Assembly: GCA_024275295.1 (NCBI GenBank)
Contig: JAJRZI010000084.1
Coordinates: 1-41,078, forward strand
Source of the DNA: Gammaproteobacteria bacterium
GTDB lineage: Bacteria > Pseudomonadota > Gammaproteobacteria > Chromatiales > Chromatiaceae
DNA: 41,078 nt
Direction of reading: 5' to 3'
The translations under genes and the position numbers were made by a program. Below the pieces are notes generated by a model. The model searched no databases. It saw nothing but the letters and a program-made list of their open reading frames with translations, and was not told where the DNA came from. This document shows positions 26,923 through 35,315 of the stretch, piece after piece; the first letter of the stretch is position 1, and every line of letters starts with the position of its first letter.

Positions 26923-27779
26923 GTGGTGGTCTTCCCGTCGAGCTTTTTGTCAAGAAAAATCCGGTCCATTCTGTCCCAGTCAAAATCATCCAGCAAGGCC
27001 CGCAGGCGTGACTCCATACGGCCCAGGTTGAGGTAGTGACGAAAGCGCGTCTTCATACCGAGACCTGCCTGACGCGGCTGCTCGGTATCGATCTCCCAGG
27101 GGTGAAAATAAAACATACCAGACTGCCCCTCACTCTGGTTGACATGACGCAAGGCCCAGCGGGAGACGGCATAGGGATATAGACGAAAAAAACCGCCCCC
27201 GCCACAGGGCAGATTACGGCTGCCAAGGCGCAGGGTGGTAATAGGCACTTCGAGAATTCCCGCCTCACCCCGAGGACGAAAGGCGAAACGCGGCGCCTCG
27301 GGCATGCCGTAGAGATCATGACGTACAGGGTAGATACTGGAGCTGTAACGGTAGCCGGCCTCAGCCAGCTCATCCAGCGCCCAGAGATTGTCTGCACCAA
27401 TGGAATAGCTGGCGGCGCGATAGCCCTTCACCTCCACACCACTCAAATCCTCCAGCAACTTCTTCGTCTTCTCCACGTCGGCACGAAATTCCGTCGGCTG
27501 TTGCTGGGTGACCCGCACATGGGAATAACCATGACTGGCCAGTTCATGACCACCATCGACAATGCGCCGGATCAACGCCGGGTAACGCTCCGCGACCCAG
27601 CCCAGAGTAAAGAAGGTCGCCTTTACGCCTGCCGTCTCAAACAGGGCGAGAATACGATCCGTGTTGCCTTCCACACGACAGGGCAGTGTATCCCACTGAG
27701 CACGATCGATGTGGCCCTCGAAGGCGGAGACCTGAAAGTAATCCTCGACGTCGACGGTCATGGCGTTGCAAATGGACAT
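26919..27779 (-). CDS. XrtA-associated polysaccharide deacetylase (TIGR03006 type)
   Basis: This is a 286-aa NodB-fold protein. MTVDVEDYFQV holds the catalytic and metal Asp (DVED, residues 10-13), HGYSH at 83-87 gives the metal-binding histidines, and FYFHPWE near residue 225 is the C-terminal His motif. GGGGFFRLYPY is typical of the XrtA-associated group. There is no signal peptide, so it may act on cytoplasmic glycolipid intermediates, or be exported otherwise. It removes N- or O-acetyl groups from the glycan. The start ATG 27779 has no strong ribosome site, which fits loss of the upstream coding context (see the wecB remnant). Confidence 0.93.
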   Translation of the reverse strand: MSICNAMTVDVEDYFQVSAFEGHIDRAQWDTLPCRVEGNTDRILALFETAGVKATFFTLGWVAERYPALIRRIVDGGHELASHGYSHVRVTQQQPTEFRADVEKTKKLLEDLSGVEVKGYRAASYSIGADNLWALDELAEAGYRYSSSIYPVRHDLYGMPEAPRFAFRPRGEAGILEVPITTLRLGSRNLPCGGGGFFRLYPYAVSRWALRHVNQSEGQSGMFYFHPWEIDTEQPRQAGLGMKTRFRHYLNLGRMESRLRALLDDFDWDRMDRIFLDKKLDGKTTT

Positions 27780-27808
27780 ATTGATAGCTTGAACCCGTGT
27801 AACGGCGA

Positions 27809-27880
27809 CTAACGTGCGGCCATGAAATTAGGGCGCACGCCAACGACGCACAGAACCTTAGCTTGTTGCGTTGCGTTCAT
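27809..27880 (-). pseudogene. wecB: wecB remnant: first ~23 codons of UDP-GlcNAc 2-epimerase
   Basis: The frame from ATG 27880 reads MNATQQAKVLCVVGVRPNFM and then AAR-stop. KVLCVVGxRPNFMK is the hallmark N-terminus of non-hydrolysing UDP-GlcNAc 2-epimerases, which stand just before the deacetylase in typical XrtA loci. GAG precedes the ATG at normal spacing. The sequence breaks directly after RPNFM, so ~350 codons are missing. The match is short, but position and order agree. Confidence 0.65.
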
Positions 27881-27920
27881 AAAATCTCGATTGTTAATGG
27901 AAATACTGTGCTCACACGGT

Positions 27921-29357
27921 TCACCAGCGCAAAGCCAACCGTACCGAAAGCAGGTTTTCGGTGTAGTCGATAATACCGTCACGCTGGGTGTTCCTGGCCT
28001 CAAGGGTGGCATCCATATATCGCCCAAGCTTGCGCGTAAGGGTGGCGTAACTGGCCAGGCGACGGTCGTCCAAACGGTTTGAATACTCGCTCAACACGAA
28101 GTCTGTACCTACATTGAAATCGACCCGCCGCCCCGGAGCCCAACGCCAGGAAATACCGCTGCCGCGCACCGTCTCGTCTATCTGGCTCTCCTGATATCCC
28201 CGCCTCTCTTGGTACAAGGTAAGCGAAGTGGTAGAACGCCGGGTGCCATAGCTGAAATTCATCTCGATCCGCCGGCGAAGATAGACTTCATCCAGAGGCA
28301 GAATTTCGCGCAGCGGCAACTGGGTATTGACGTCGATAATGGGCTGGCCGGCATCATCGAGCGGCAGTGCCAGTTGGTACTGTCGACGGGTGGTCATTCC
28401 TTCGGAATAGGCCACACTCAGGTCGCTGCGACGACCGCGGTGACTCAAGTCAAGGCGCCAGTCGCTGCCGTAATAGCGCCTGCCTCCACCGACACTCAAT
28501 TGCGTGCGCGGGCTCGGCTGCCAATCCAGACCAAGATTCCAGAAATTGCCCTCCGGGGCAGGAGCACCCTCAGCTTGTGGATATTCATTCTCTTCACGAC
28601 CGACTTGTCCATTGAGCCCCAACCGGTTACTCAGGCGGTAATCGAGTTGCAGATCAGCCTGACGGGTCGTCACACCAGTTCGTTCAGTGGACCGATAATC
28701 GATACTTTGCGCACGATAACCCAGAGCCCATGACCAGCGATCGGCAGCTTTTTGATCTGCTAACCGGAAATCAACTCCATTCGAAAAACTGTCCCTATCA
28801 CTTTCATCGGGATAAAAGACGGTGGACTGCGTATAACGTAGCTCGGCCTTGGCCCAACCACCGACCCTTCGCCTCAGGTAGGGAGAAACGGAGGTGGTGA
28901 GGATATTCCGTAGATTAGCGCCACCAGCGATATAACTCTGGCCGACGGCGGCATCCGGCTCCACCACAGTCTGGCGAAAACCGGCATCACCATCGACAAA
29001 GAGCAGGTTGTTAACCAGAATACCGTTCATACTCGCACCCAATTGGTGATACGCCGCATTCCTTTCATTGTCACGGGCGAAGTAAAGCCCTCGCCAACGG
29101 TAATCCAGGTCAAGATTCAGCCGTCGCCCATCGGTGCTCAAACCAAAACCAGGCGCCACCTCGGTAACATAGTCGCTCTGCTCTCCGCCCGCCGGACGCA
29201 AGGCAATATTGTCGCTATAGGTTTCGGCCAGTTCCAGGGAGGGGGAAAAGCGCCAGCTGGCAGCCTCGGCCAGCATGCCGGCCGACAGGGCCAGAAAAGC
29301 GAACAATGTGCGAGAAACAGCAAGCACGGTGCCCGCTCTGGCTAGCAAGTAGGACAA
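27921..29357 (-). CDS. XrtA-associated outer-membrane beta-barrel protein (TIGR03016 type)
   Basis: This is a 478-aa protein. A signal peptide (TLFAFLALSAGMLAEA) precedes SWRFSPSLELAETYSDNIAL, the usual opening of this family. The remainder is alternating beta-strands rich in Arg, Tyr and Trp, ending in an aromatic Trp (LLSVRLALRW), as in outer-membrane barrels. It is probably a partner of glycan export. The start is a TTG at 29357 just after the kinase stop, with a G-rich run upstream; a later GTG at codon 11 is possible. In most XrtA loci an ATPase gene (TIGR03015 type) and wecB follow, but here both are missing. Confidence 0.9.
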   Translation of the reverse strand: MSYLLARAGTVLAVSRTLFAFLALSAGMLAEAASWRFSPSLELAETYSDNIALRPAGGEQSDYVTEVAPGFGLSTDGRRLNLDLDYRWRGLYFARDNERNAAYHQLGASMNGILVNNLLFVDGDAGFRQTVVEPDAAVGQSYIAGGANLRNILTTSVSPYLRRRVGGWAKAELRYTQSTVFYPDESDRDSFSNGVDFRLADQKAADRWSWALGYRAQSIDYRSTERTGVTTRQADLQLDYRLSNRLGLNGQVGREENEYPQAEGAPAPEGNFWNLGLDWQPSPRTQLSVGGGRRYYGSDWRLDLSHRGRRSDLSVAYSEGMTTRRQYQLALPLDDAGQPIIDVNTQLPLREILPLDEVYLRRRIEMNFSYGTRRSTTSLTLYQERRGYQESQIDETVRGSGISWRWAPGRRVDFNVGTDFVLSEYSNRLDDRRLASYATLTRKLGRYMDATLEARNTQRDGIIDYTENLLSVRLALRW

Positions 29358-30242
29358 TTATTCCCCCCGCCCTGTTGCCCCATAGCCATAACCATAACCA
29401 CCGTAACCCGCACCCTCGACGGCGCGATTTTTGTTAAGCACCACGCCAACGGTCTGATTGGGATCAAGCAATGCAATCGCCTGCTTGACCTGGATCTGTT
29501 GCGTTCTCGCTGCTTCAACCACAACGACGATTTGTCCCATTAAGGACGATAGTGTGACCGCCTCATTGGATAGGAGTAGCGGTGGGGAATCGAATATCAC
29601 GACACGATCCGGGTAGCGATTGGCCAATTGATCCATCAGCTCCCGCATCGCGTAACTGCCCAGCAACTCGGCAGACGAAGGATGGCGACGCCCCGCCGGC
29701 AACAGGGTCAACTTGGGGACATTGGTTTTCATCAACAAGTCAGACAGATCAATATCGGAGTCGGCCAGATAATCCACCAATCCCTGCCGGGGTTCCGGAA
29801 TACCGCAATAATGACAAATGGCAGGCTTGGCCACATCGGCCTCCACCAGCAGTACTGTATGATCCAGCTCCATGGCCATACTCATGGCCAGACCGATGGA
29901 AGTGAAAGACTTCCCCTCACCCGGTAGGGCACTGGTCACCATGATCAAGTTACCATGAGCAAGCGCCACTACCCCTCCACCGAAGGCATTCTTCAGTAGC
30001 GGCCGCTTGATGGCTCGGTATTCATCGGCCAACCGCCCCTGACTGGCATCCGGCGTCAACATGCCCGCCGCCTTAAGGCGCTCGAAATCGATGGAGGCCT
30101 CCTGCTGCGTCGTCTTCCTGGCTTGCGTGTCAATAGCAGCAGAAGGCGCAAAGGAAGATGATGCGACAGAAGATTCGAGGGAAGCCGCATTCGGATCCAC
30201 GGAACTACCCAGTTTGTCGATATAACGTTCGATGGAGCTCAT
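29358..30242 (-). CDS. XrtA-associated tyrosine autokinase (TIGR03018 type)
   Basis: This is a 294-aa bacterial tyrosine kinase (BY-kinase). Walker A is ALPGEGKS (residues 105-112), Walker A' is LLVEADVAKPA, and Walker B is VVIFDSPPLL. The C-terminal tail is a Tyr cluster (GAGYGGYGYGYGATGRGE), the usual autophosphorylation site. It works with the chain-length protein just upstream to time polymer synthesis. Ribosome site GAGGGAA precedes ATG 30242. It is cytoplasmic and lies in the same operon as the chain-length gene (19 bases between). Confidence 0.95.
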   Translation of the reverse strand: MSSIERYIDKLGSSVDPNAASLESSVASSSFAPSAAIDTQARKTTQQEASIDFERLKAAGMLTPDASQGRLADEYRAIKRPLLKNAFGGGVVALAHGNLIMVTSALPGEGKSFTSIGLAMSMAMELDHTVLLVEADVAKPAICHYCGIPEPRQGLVDYLADSDIDLSDLLMKTNVPKLTLLPAGRRHPSSAELLGSYAMRELMDQLANRYPDRVVIFDSPPLLLSNEAVTLSSLMGQIVVVVEAARTQQIQVKQAIALLDPNQTVGVVLNKNRAVEGAGYGGYGYGYGATGRGE

Positions 30243-30261
30243 TGTTCCCTCACTGATTCCT

Positions 30262-31830
30262 CTAGGAGGCAGCCGGTTTTAGCATAAAATGTAGATACGC
30301 CAAGTAAACCCCGAACAGGGCCACCAACAGCAATCCCATGGTTCCAAAGGCCGCCACCTCAGCGCGCCGTTTCAAGCGGGCATGCCCGCTCCAGATCCGC
30401 GATACACTGCCAAATACAGGCACCCCCAGCTCTCTGGTCACAGTGCGCACACTGTCGAAAGACGGCTTCAGCTGCGACAGGAAGAAGGCAAAGGCCAAGC
30501 CAGCCAACAAGCTACCCAGCAGAACCACCGAAACCAGCAGGGGACGATTGGGGCCTGAGGGCTCCAGAGGCACACGGGGGGGGTCAATAATGCGAAATTT
30601 TACATTCTCCGAACTCTGCCCGGCCTCACGGGAAATTTTTGCCGACTCCCGGCGGACCAGCAAGGTCTCATAATTCTTCTTGTTGATTGCATAGTCACGG
30701 TTGAGGCGCTTCAATTGGGCCTCAACCTGGGGAATAGTATCCACCATCGTTTTCAGATGATTGAGCTCTCCCTGGAAATTATCCACCCGCACTTGTAATG
30801 CGGCCGCCGAGGCCTCTGCTTCACCCAGCGAGATTTTGAGCTGCTGGTAGACGGGGTTGGTTTCAAGAGCAGACGGTGCAGTCGACGCCGGGTTCAGTTT
30901 TACAGCCTGCGCCAGCTCCTCCGCCTTCTGGGCCTCCAGCGTCTCGATGGTTCGCTTGATGGCAGCCACATCAGGATGCCGATCCGTGTACTGGAGAAGC
31001 AACTCATCAAGTCGTGTCTGCAATTTCTGAATGCGGGCATCCAGTGCGGAATTCATCGTCACCTGCTGTACCGGGGTCTGCGGCACCATGCCGAAGGTCG
31101 GCTCCTCTCCACGCAGCTGGCGACGCAGCTCATCCCGGCGTCTGACGGCCTCACTCAGATCCAACTGGGCTGTGGATAACTTGGTGCTCGCCGCCTGCAT
31201 TTGCTGGTAATACTCCTGGCCTTCCCTGGGCATCATGCCGACATTCTTGCGCTTGACCTCTTTCAAGGCCTCTTCTGCGGTGAAAAGGCGGGTCTCATAT
31301 TCCTCAATCTGCTCATCGAGAAAACGCTGGGCGATATCCGTGTCCTTGCGGGTGTCCCCCAGGCTGGTTTCCACAAAGATAGTGAGCAGCGACTGAACCA
31401 CCTGCTTGGCCAGTTCCGGTTCTTCGTCTACGTAGGTAATGGTATAAAGGTTTTCGCGCCCACGCCCCGTCAACGTAATGGTCTGCTGCAGGCGATCCAG
31501 AAGCGCTTCCATCTCTTCCGGGGTCGTCGCCCCAAGATCCATATCGGTCATGCGCGCCACTTTCTCGAGATTGGGGCGACTAAGAAGTGTACGCGTCATG
31601 ATCGCCACCGCCTTTGTCGAATCCGTCTCTACCGCCAGCCCTTTCAATAAAGGCCTCAATACTGACTGCGTATCCAGGTAGACTCGCGCAGAAGCCTCAT
31701 ATTGATCCGGCAGCGTATACACGAGCACCCAGCCCCCGATACATAGGGGCCAAGCGACTAAATGTACGTACCAACGAAACCGCCAGGCGCTCCGCGCATA
31801 GCCCATCAATTGCTCTAAGACTTCCTGCAT
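30262..31830 (-). CDS. XrtA-associated polysaccharide chain-length determinant, Wzz-like (TIGR03007 type)
   Basis: This is a 522-aa inner-membrane protein. A first transmembrane segment sits at ~20-37 (YVHLVAWPLCIGGWVLVYTL) and a second near residues 440-465. YEASARVYLDTQSVLRPLLKGLAV is the family opening. A coiled-coil periplasmic region (~165-390) follows, and a Pro-rich DPPRVPLEPSGPNRP precedes the second segment, as in Wzz/PCP proteins. It controls polymer length with the adjacent autokinase. Confidence 0.95.
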   Translation of the reverse strand: MQEVLEQLMGYARSAWRFRWYVHLVAWPLCIGGWVLVYTLPDQYEASARVYLDTQSVLRPLLKGLAVETDSTKAVAIMTRTLLSRPNLEKVARMTDMDLGATTPEEMEALLDRLQQTITLTGRGRENLYTITYVDEEPELAKQVVQSLLTIFVETSLGDTRKDTDIAQRFLDEQIEEYETRLFTAEEALKEVKRKNVGMMPREGQEYYQQMQAASTKLSTAQLDLSEAVRRRDELRRQLRGEEPTFGMVPQTPVQQVTMNSALDARIQKLQTRLDELLLQYTDRHPDVAAIKRTIETLEAQKAEELAQAVKLNPASTAPSALETNPVYQQLKISLGEAEASAAALQVRVDNFQGELNHLKTMVDTIPQVEAQLKRLNRDYAINKKNYETLLVRRESAKISREAGQSSENVKFRIIDPPRVPLEPSGPNRPLLVSVVLLGSLLAGLAFAFFLSQLKPSFDSVRTVTRELGVPVFGSVSRIWSGHARLKRRAEVAAFGTMGLLLVALFGVYLAYLHFMLKPAAS

Positions 31831-31890
31831 GAGACCGTATTAAACCTGAAAAAGAGGGGTTGATAGAAAAAACCTAACCGATAGATGGGG

Positions 31891-32517
31891 CTAGAGCCAT
31901 GACTCTGGAATGATCAGAATATCACCAGGAAGAACGGGGACGTTGGCGCTAATATCCCCGTCTCGAATGAGATCATCAAGTCGTACAATGAACTGCTGAG
32001 GCTCACCCTCCACCTCACGCACGATTGTCGCCTTGTTGCCCGAGGCAAACTCCGTCAATCCACCAACCGCTATCATCACATCGAGAACCGACATATTTTC
32101 CCGATATGACAGTACTCGCGGTGCCGCCGCCTCCCCCACGACACGAATCTGTTGGCTATAGGGACCCACAAATCCACTCACCATCACCGTTACCAGCGGA
32201 TCCTTCAGGTAGTTCGCAAGTTCTCGCTCGATATCCCGCGCCAATTGCGTAGGTGTCTTGTTTGTCGCGACCAGGTCTTCTACCAATGGCGTGGAAATCT
32301 TTCCATCGGGCCTTACCACCACAGATATTGATACTTCCTCGTTACGCCAGACAAATACCTGCAACGTATCCCCGGGACCAATAAGATATTCCGTATTTAC
32401 CGTGGAAGTCGCTGCAGGCGGTAACGGGAGTTGCTGTGCACAACCAGCAGAAAACACTATACCGGCAAGCAGCACAAAGAAAACAAGCGGATTATGCCCC
32501 TTACAATCAATCATCAT
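31891..32517 (-). CDS. Polysaccharide export lipoprotein, Wza-like (TIGR03027 type)
   Basis: This is a 208-aa protein with lipobox VFSAGC near residue 26. YLIGPGDTLQVFVWRNEE opens the polysaccharide export domain, followed by VRPDGKISTPLVEDL and the SLBB-like VGEAAAPRVLSYRENMSVLDVMIAVGG. It is a periplasmic/outer-membrane component of the glycan exporter. It is the first gene of the core operon. Two ATGs (32517, 32514) could start it. No convincing sigma-70 promoter was found by eye upstream. Confidence 0.94.
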   Translation of the reverse strand: MMIDCKGHNPLVFFVLLAGIVFSAGCAQQLPLPPAATSTVNTEYLIGPGDTLQVFVWRNEEVSISVVVRPDGKISTPLVEDLVATNKTPTQLARDIERELANYLKDPLVTVMVSGFVGPYSQQIRVVGEAAAPRVLSYRENMSVLDVMIAVGGLTEFASGNKATIVREVEGEPQQFIVRLDDLIRDGDISANVPVLPGDILIIPESWL

Positions 32518-32804
32518 AAATCAATACCAAATCTGAAGTCACATGGAAGAAGGTTAACTGAAAACACACCATCAACGTACTGACAACGCAAATCAGGGGA
32601 TGGTAACACACACGTGGCCCACCACATTACACATCGACGAATAGAGATTAACTCTTTAGATCCAGCGATATCAGTAACGTATTACCAAAACAATCGCATT
32701 AAGCCCCAGCCGATATCTTAACTTTTACTTTTGAAAGGTTAAAGTAGCACCCTAACAGAAGAAATTTGATTCATATTAACACACGAATAACACGCTACCC
32801 CATT

Positions 32805-32823
32805 GAAAATGATAACCATTACC
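32805..32823. promoter_or_regulatory. Fur-box-like 19-mer
   Basis: GAAAATGATAACCATTACC agrees with the classical Fur consensus at 16 of 19 positions by my count. It lies about 290 bases upstream of the wza-like start and far from the PEP-CTERM start. It could be chance in AT-rich DNA. Confidence 0.4.
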
Positions 32824-33122
32824 CATCTGGAATGCACCCGTGCCTAAGCGTTTATTTTGTGCAAGGCTGCTATATAACCGGACATTAATATAGATTATAT
32901 TCAGCCGCTGCGCAGCAACCTATAAGCTATGGCTTTGATCGCGCAGAAGAGTACCGTCTGCGAATCGACACACGGCGGCCCTAGAAAATACACCGCTCAC
33001 CACATAATAAGTAAGAAACTGTGAATTGCATAGAATGCCGCCCCCAAGGTATGCCCTCTCACTTTAAGGCTCGACTTTCGCTACGCGAAAGCGGGGTATC
33101 AACACCATCACGTCACTCTCAC

Positions 33123-33196
33123 GAAGACCAGAGCCCAAGGGGGGGCAACCTCTGGATTCCACCTAAGAATATGCCGGAATGACGGTACTCGCAGCA
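33123..33196. repeat. Dispersed intergenic repeat, copy 2
   Basis: This is the same block order as 14953-15048 (GAAGACCAGAGCCCA, CCTCTGGATTCC, CCGGAATGACGGTA, CTCGCAGCA), without the 28-base insert. Confidence 0.75.
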
Positions 33197-33354
33197 TGTC
33201 GAATTTCTTTACATGCAAAATCCGCAAATCATCGCGTAACTGCTAACCCACCACCTACAACCGCTACATAGAACCGAAAATAAACTATAACAAAATGTTT
33301 TTAAAGGGTTTTTAACATTAGCAACACCCGTTTCCCACACCACACAGGGAACCG

Positions 33355-33379
33355 TCGGGATTTCTTACAGCACTCCCGA
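33355..33379 (+). promoter_or_regulatory. Inverted repeat, candidate enhancer-protein site
   Basis: TCGGGA (33355-33360) and TCCCGA (33374-33379) are perfect inverted arms with a 13-base spacer, about 50 bases upstream of the sigma-54 promoter. This suits a bound activator such as PrsR. The assignment is inference. Confidence 0.4.
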
Positions 33380-33430
33380 GAAAATTGAAAATAAATTATT
33401 TTTCTATTCAAAAACAATGGACTGCAATAC

Positions 33431-33446
33431 TGGCACGCCGATTGCT
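33431..33446 (+). promoter_or_regulatory. Sigma-54 (-24/-12) promoter of the PEP-CTERM gene
   Basis: TGGCACGCCGATTGCT matches the consensus TGGCAC-N5-TTGCW. The invariant GG (33432-33433) and GC (33444-33445) are separated by exactly 10 bases. Transcription should start about 12 bases downstream, giving a ~90-base leader to ATG 33547. Sigma-54 promoters need an enhancer-binding activator, and PrsR-type regulators of XrtA loci are of that class. Confidence 0.85.
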
Positions 33447-33546
33447 TAACCTATACTGAGAACGCAGTGAGAGATTGGTAGATAAACGCAATCACTAAAC
33501 AAGCTAGGACAAGCTAGGAAGTGATGAACTAACACTAGAGGATGGA

Positions 33547-34317
33547 ATGATGAGTAAAGTAAACAAAAAACTGGCAGGAATCGCAGCAGCTGGCCTGCTC
33601 GTGGTGAGCCCGGTGTGGGCAGCGCCTACATTTGTTGACCTAACTGAAAGCAACGGCGAAGACAGCCTGCAAACAATTTTCAACAACTTCACCACTGCCC
33701 CTAATGCAGGCCTGAGCAGCGTTGATGCCGCCAATGACATGCTGGACGATGCTGGCGATAGTTATTGGTCCATTACCGGTGCCGGCGGTTCCGTCAGCAC
33801 GATGATCATCGAAATTGCGGGGTATGCCGGCAACAATGCGATCGGTGTCTACGACAGAAGCAATGAGTTAAGCAGGGTCGAGCTGTTCTCCGGACCACAA
33901 GGTGCCGGTGCTCAATCTCTCTTATCGATTAAGGCCGACGGCTCTGTATGGATTAATGGCAGCGATAACCTCGCAGGCATTGATTTCGCCGCTAACGCCT
34001 TCGGTTTCTACCTGGACGGTCCTGGTGGATTATTCTTCTCCGACAGTGATCTTAATCTCAATGGCGCCGACCAAATGGTGGCTTATCAAGGCACCGATAC
34101 GGATATGATCGCGGTAGGCGGTAATATCGCCGGCCTTTGGACTGACAATGAGTTCGTCTTGGCCTGGGAAGATGTGAAAAACAGTGGTGACCAGGATTAC
34201 AACGACCTCGTCTTCATCATTGAGTCCGTGATCCCGGTACCTGCCCCTGCCACCTTGGCACTGCTGGGCCTGGGCCTGATCGGTCTTGGATTCCGCGCTC
34301 GCCGCAAGGCAGCCTGA
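33547..34317 (+). CDS. PEP-CTERM substrate protein with DUF4114-like domain
   Basis: This is a 256-aa secreted protein. The signal peptide (KKLAGIAAAGLLVVSPVWA) is cleaved before APTFVDL. The end of the body reads FVLAWEDVKNSGDQDYNDLVFIIE, the Asp-rich motif of DUF4114-type domains. The C-terminus is a PEP-CTERM sorting signal of the variant VPAPATLALLGLGLIGLGF followed by the basic RARRKAA. XrtA should cleave at the PAP-type motif. ATG 33547 follows AGAGGA; ATG 33550 is an alternative. It has its own sigma-54 promoter and terminator, so it is a single-gene unit. It is the only substrate of this kind in the window. Confidence 0.93.
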   Translation: MMSKVNKKLAGIAAAGLLVVSPVWAAPTFVDLTESNGEDSLQTIFNNFTTAPNAGLSSVDAANDMLDDAGDSYWSITGAGGSVSTMIIEIAGYAGNNAIGVYDRSNELSRVELFSGPQGAGAQSLLSIKADGSVWINGSDNLAGIDFAANAFGFYLDGPGGLFFSDSDLNLNGADQMVAYQGTDTDMIAVGGNIAGLWTDNEFVLAWEDVKNSGDQDYNDLVFIIESVIPVPAPATLALLGLGLIGLGFRARRKAA

Positions 34318-34340
34318 ATCCCAGGTATCAAGCTCTAGCG

Positions 34341-34371
34341 AAAAACGCCACCTTCGGGTGGCGTTTTTTTT
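34341..34371 (+). terminator. Rho-independent terminator of the PEP-CTERM gene
   Basis: Stem ACGCCACC / GGTGGCGT with a TTCG tetraloop is followed by eight T residues. It lies 24 bases after the stop. Confidence 0.95.
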
Positions 34372-34433
34372 GCGCTAAGAAATAGCGAAAAACCCGTTTA
34401 ACCTTCAGTTCTGAAGTTATCATCAACTGAACT

Positions 34434-34534
34434 TGTGACACCGCTCTGCGGTGTCACACATCCCGTGGCGCTCAGCGCCACCTCCACCTCGGTGGATTAG
34501 ACTGGCTTTCTTGCACCACACCGCAGAGCGGTGT
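34434..34534. repeat. Cluster of four short-loop hairpins
   Basis: TGTGACACCGC-TCT-GCGGTGTCACA (34434-34458) is an 11-bp perfect stem. GTGGCGC-TCA-GCGCCAC (34465-34481) and TCCAC-CTCG-GTGGA (34483-34496) follow. ACACCGC-AGA-GCGGTGT (34518-34534) is the reverse complement of the first core. No T-run follows, so these are not simple terminators. Confidence 0.8.
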
Positions 34535-34713
34535 AGCGAGTCAAATACAAAATGATACGGAGTCTTGTAAACGGCATGACTATCGGAGCGGCATTCCATA
34601 CCCTACCCCCCCGCCTTCAGCAGGGCAACGGCCAGTATCACAGATAAATCTGACCGCCTTCAAGGTGGTGGCTTTAACCTTTAACCGGGACTAATAAACT
34701 ACCCCGCAGCACC

Positions 34714-34757
34714 ACCAAAAGTAGGCGCCCTGAGGCGAAAGTAGGCGCTTGAGGCGA
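34714..34757. repeat. Tandem GTAGGCGC-type units
   Basis: CCAAAAGTAGGCGC followed by a second AAAGTAGGCGCTTGAGGCGA. The same unit forms the 28-base insert of the repeat at 14953-15048. Confidence 0.6.
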
Positions 34758-34894
34758 GTTGCGGGGAATTAAACCCACAGAGATTAAATGCGCGATTGCG
34801 GCGTTGCAAACCTTGGAAAGGGAGCAGCCATTCCCTGCGGTCTGCGCCTTGCATTCCTGCAGTAATTTTCAAAACTCCTGTCCTTATATATGCC

Positions 34895-34996
34895 GGTGAG
34901 CGGTAGCAAACCGCATCGATCGGGAACGGTGACCGCCTCAATGACCAACGTTCGACATCCAGTCCACGCGAACGGTGCGGTTCGCTACCGCTCACC
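34895..34996. repeat. MITE-like inverted-repeat element, ~102 bp
   Basis: The 21-base arms at 34895-34915 and 34976-34996 are inverted copies with few mismatches; the first 13 bases (GGTGAGCGGTAGC) match exactly. No frame lies within. It has the size and form of a small non-autonomous element. Confidence 0.7.
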
Positions 34997-35315
34997 AGCA
35001 CCCTACACTAACGACCAAAACACCTTTCCATCACATCCCGCCTTCAACCTAGAGTAATCAGTTGACCGCTTCGAGGTAAGCCTAAGTGTATGGTCATCAA
35101 CGAATTCACCCGAAAGCCAGACTTCACCTGCAGGGTGAGGACACTACGACCTGCCCAGCAGCTCTGAGTGCCCGCCTCGGCAATTGCTCCATGCATTGCC
35201 CTACCTTCTGCATCCATGCAGTCGTGACTATGCAAAAAACTCGTTAAGAACAAGGCCATTAACTCATTTTTTTTGCTACGCCAGACGAAATGATTACGCC
35301 CGCCGGTAGTCAGGT

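Larger units (their letters stand above)
32518..33420. other. Divergent intergenic region, ~900 bp
   Basis: This is the gap between wza-like (leftward) and the PEP-CTERM gene (rightward). It holds a Fur-box-like sequence (32805-32823), a dispersed repeat (33123-33196), a hairpin CTTTCGC-TAC-GCGAAAG near 33074, and the inverted repeat upstream of the sigma-54 promoter. I see no convincing gene in it. Confidence 0.6.
34372..35315. other. Convergent intergenic gap of ~940 bp rich in palindromes
   Basis: This lies between the PEP-CTERM gene and the downstream TPR gene. It contains the hairpin cluster 34434-34534, GTAGGCGC-type repeat units at 34714-34757 and the inverted repeat 34895-34996. Frames at 34699-35001 and 35044-35259 run through these repeats and are not supported as genes. 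Confidence 0.6.

Noticed and set aside
27809-28027. 72-codon frame including the wecB remnant
   Set aside because: The first 49 codons overlap the end of the barrel-protein gene in another frame; only the part from 27880 is meaningful.
34434-34534. Rho-independent terminators
   Set aside because: Strong stems but no T-runs; the true terminator is at 34341-34371.
34699-35001. 100-codon minus-strand frame
   Set aside because: It runs through the GTAGGCGC units and one arm of the 102-bp inverted repeat, lacks domain features and has no supported start.
35044-35259. 71-codon minus-strand frame
   Set aside because: No recognisable motif, no operon context, odd composition; probably chance.
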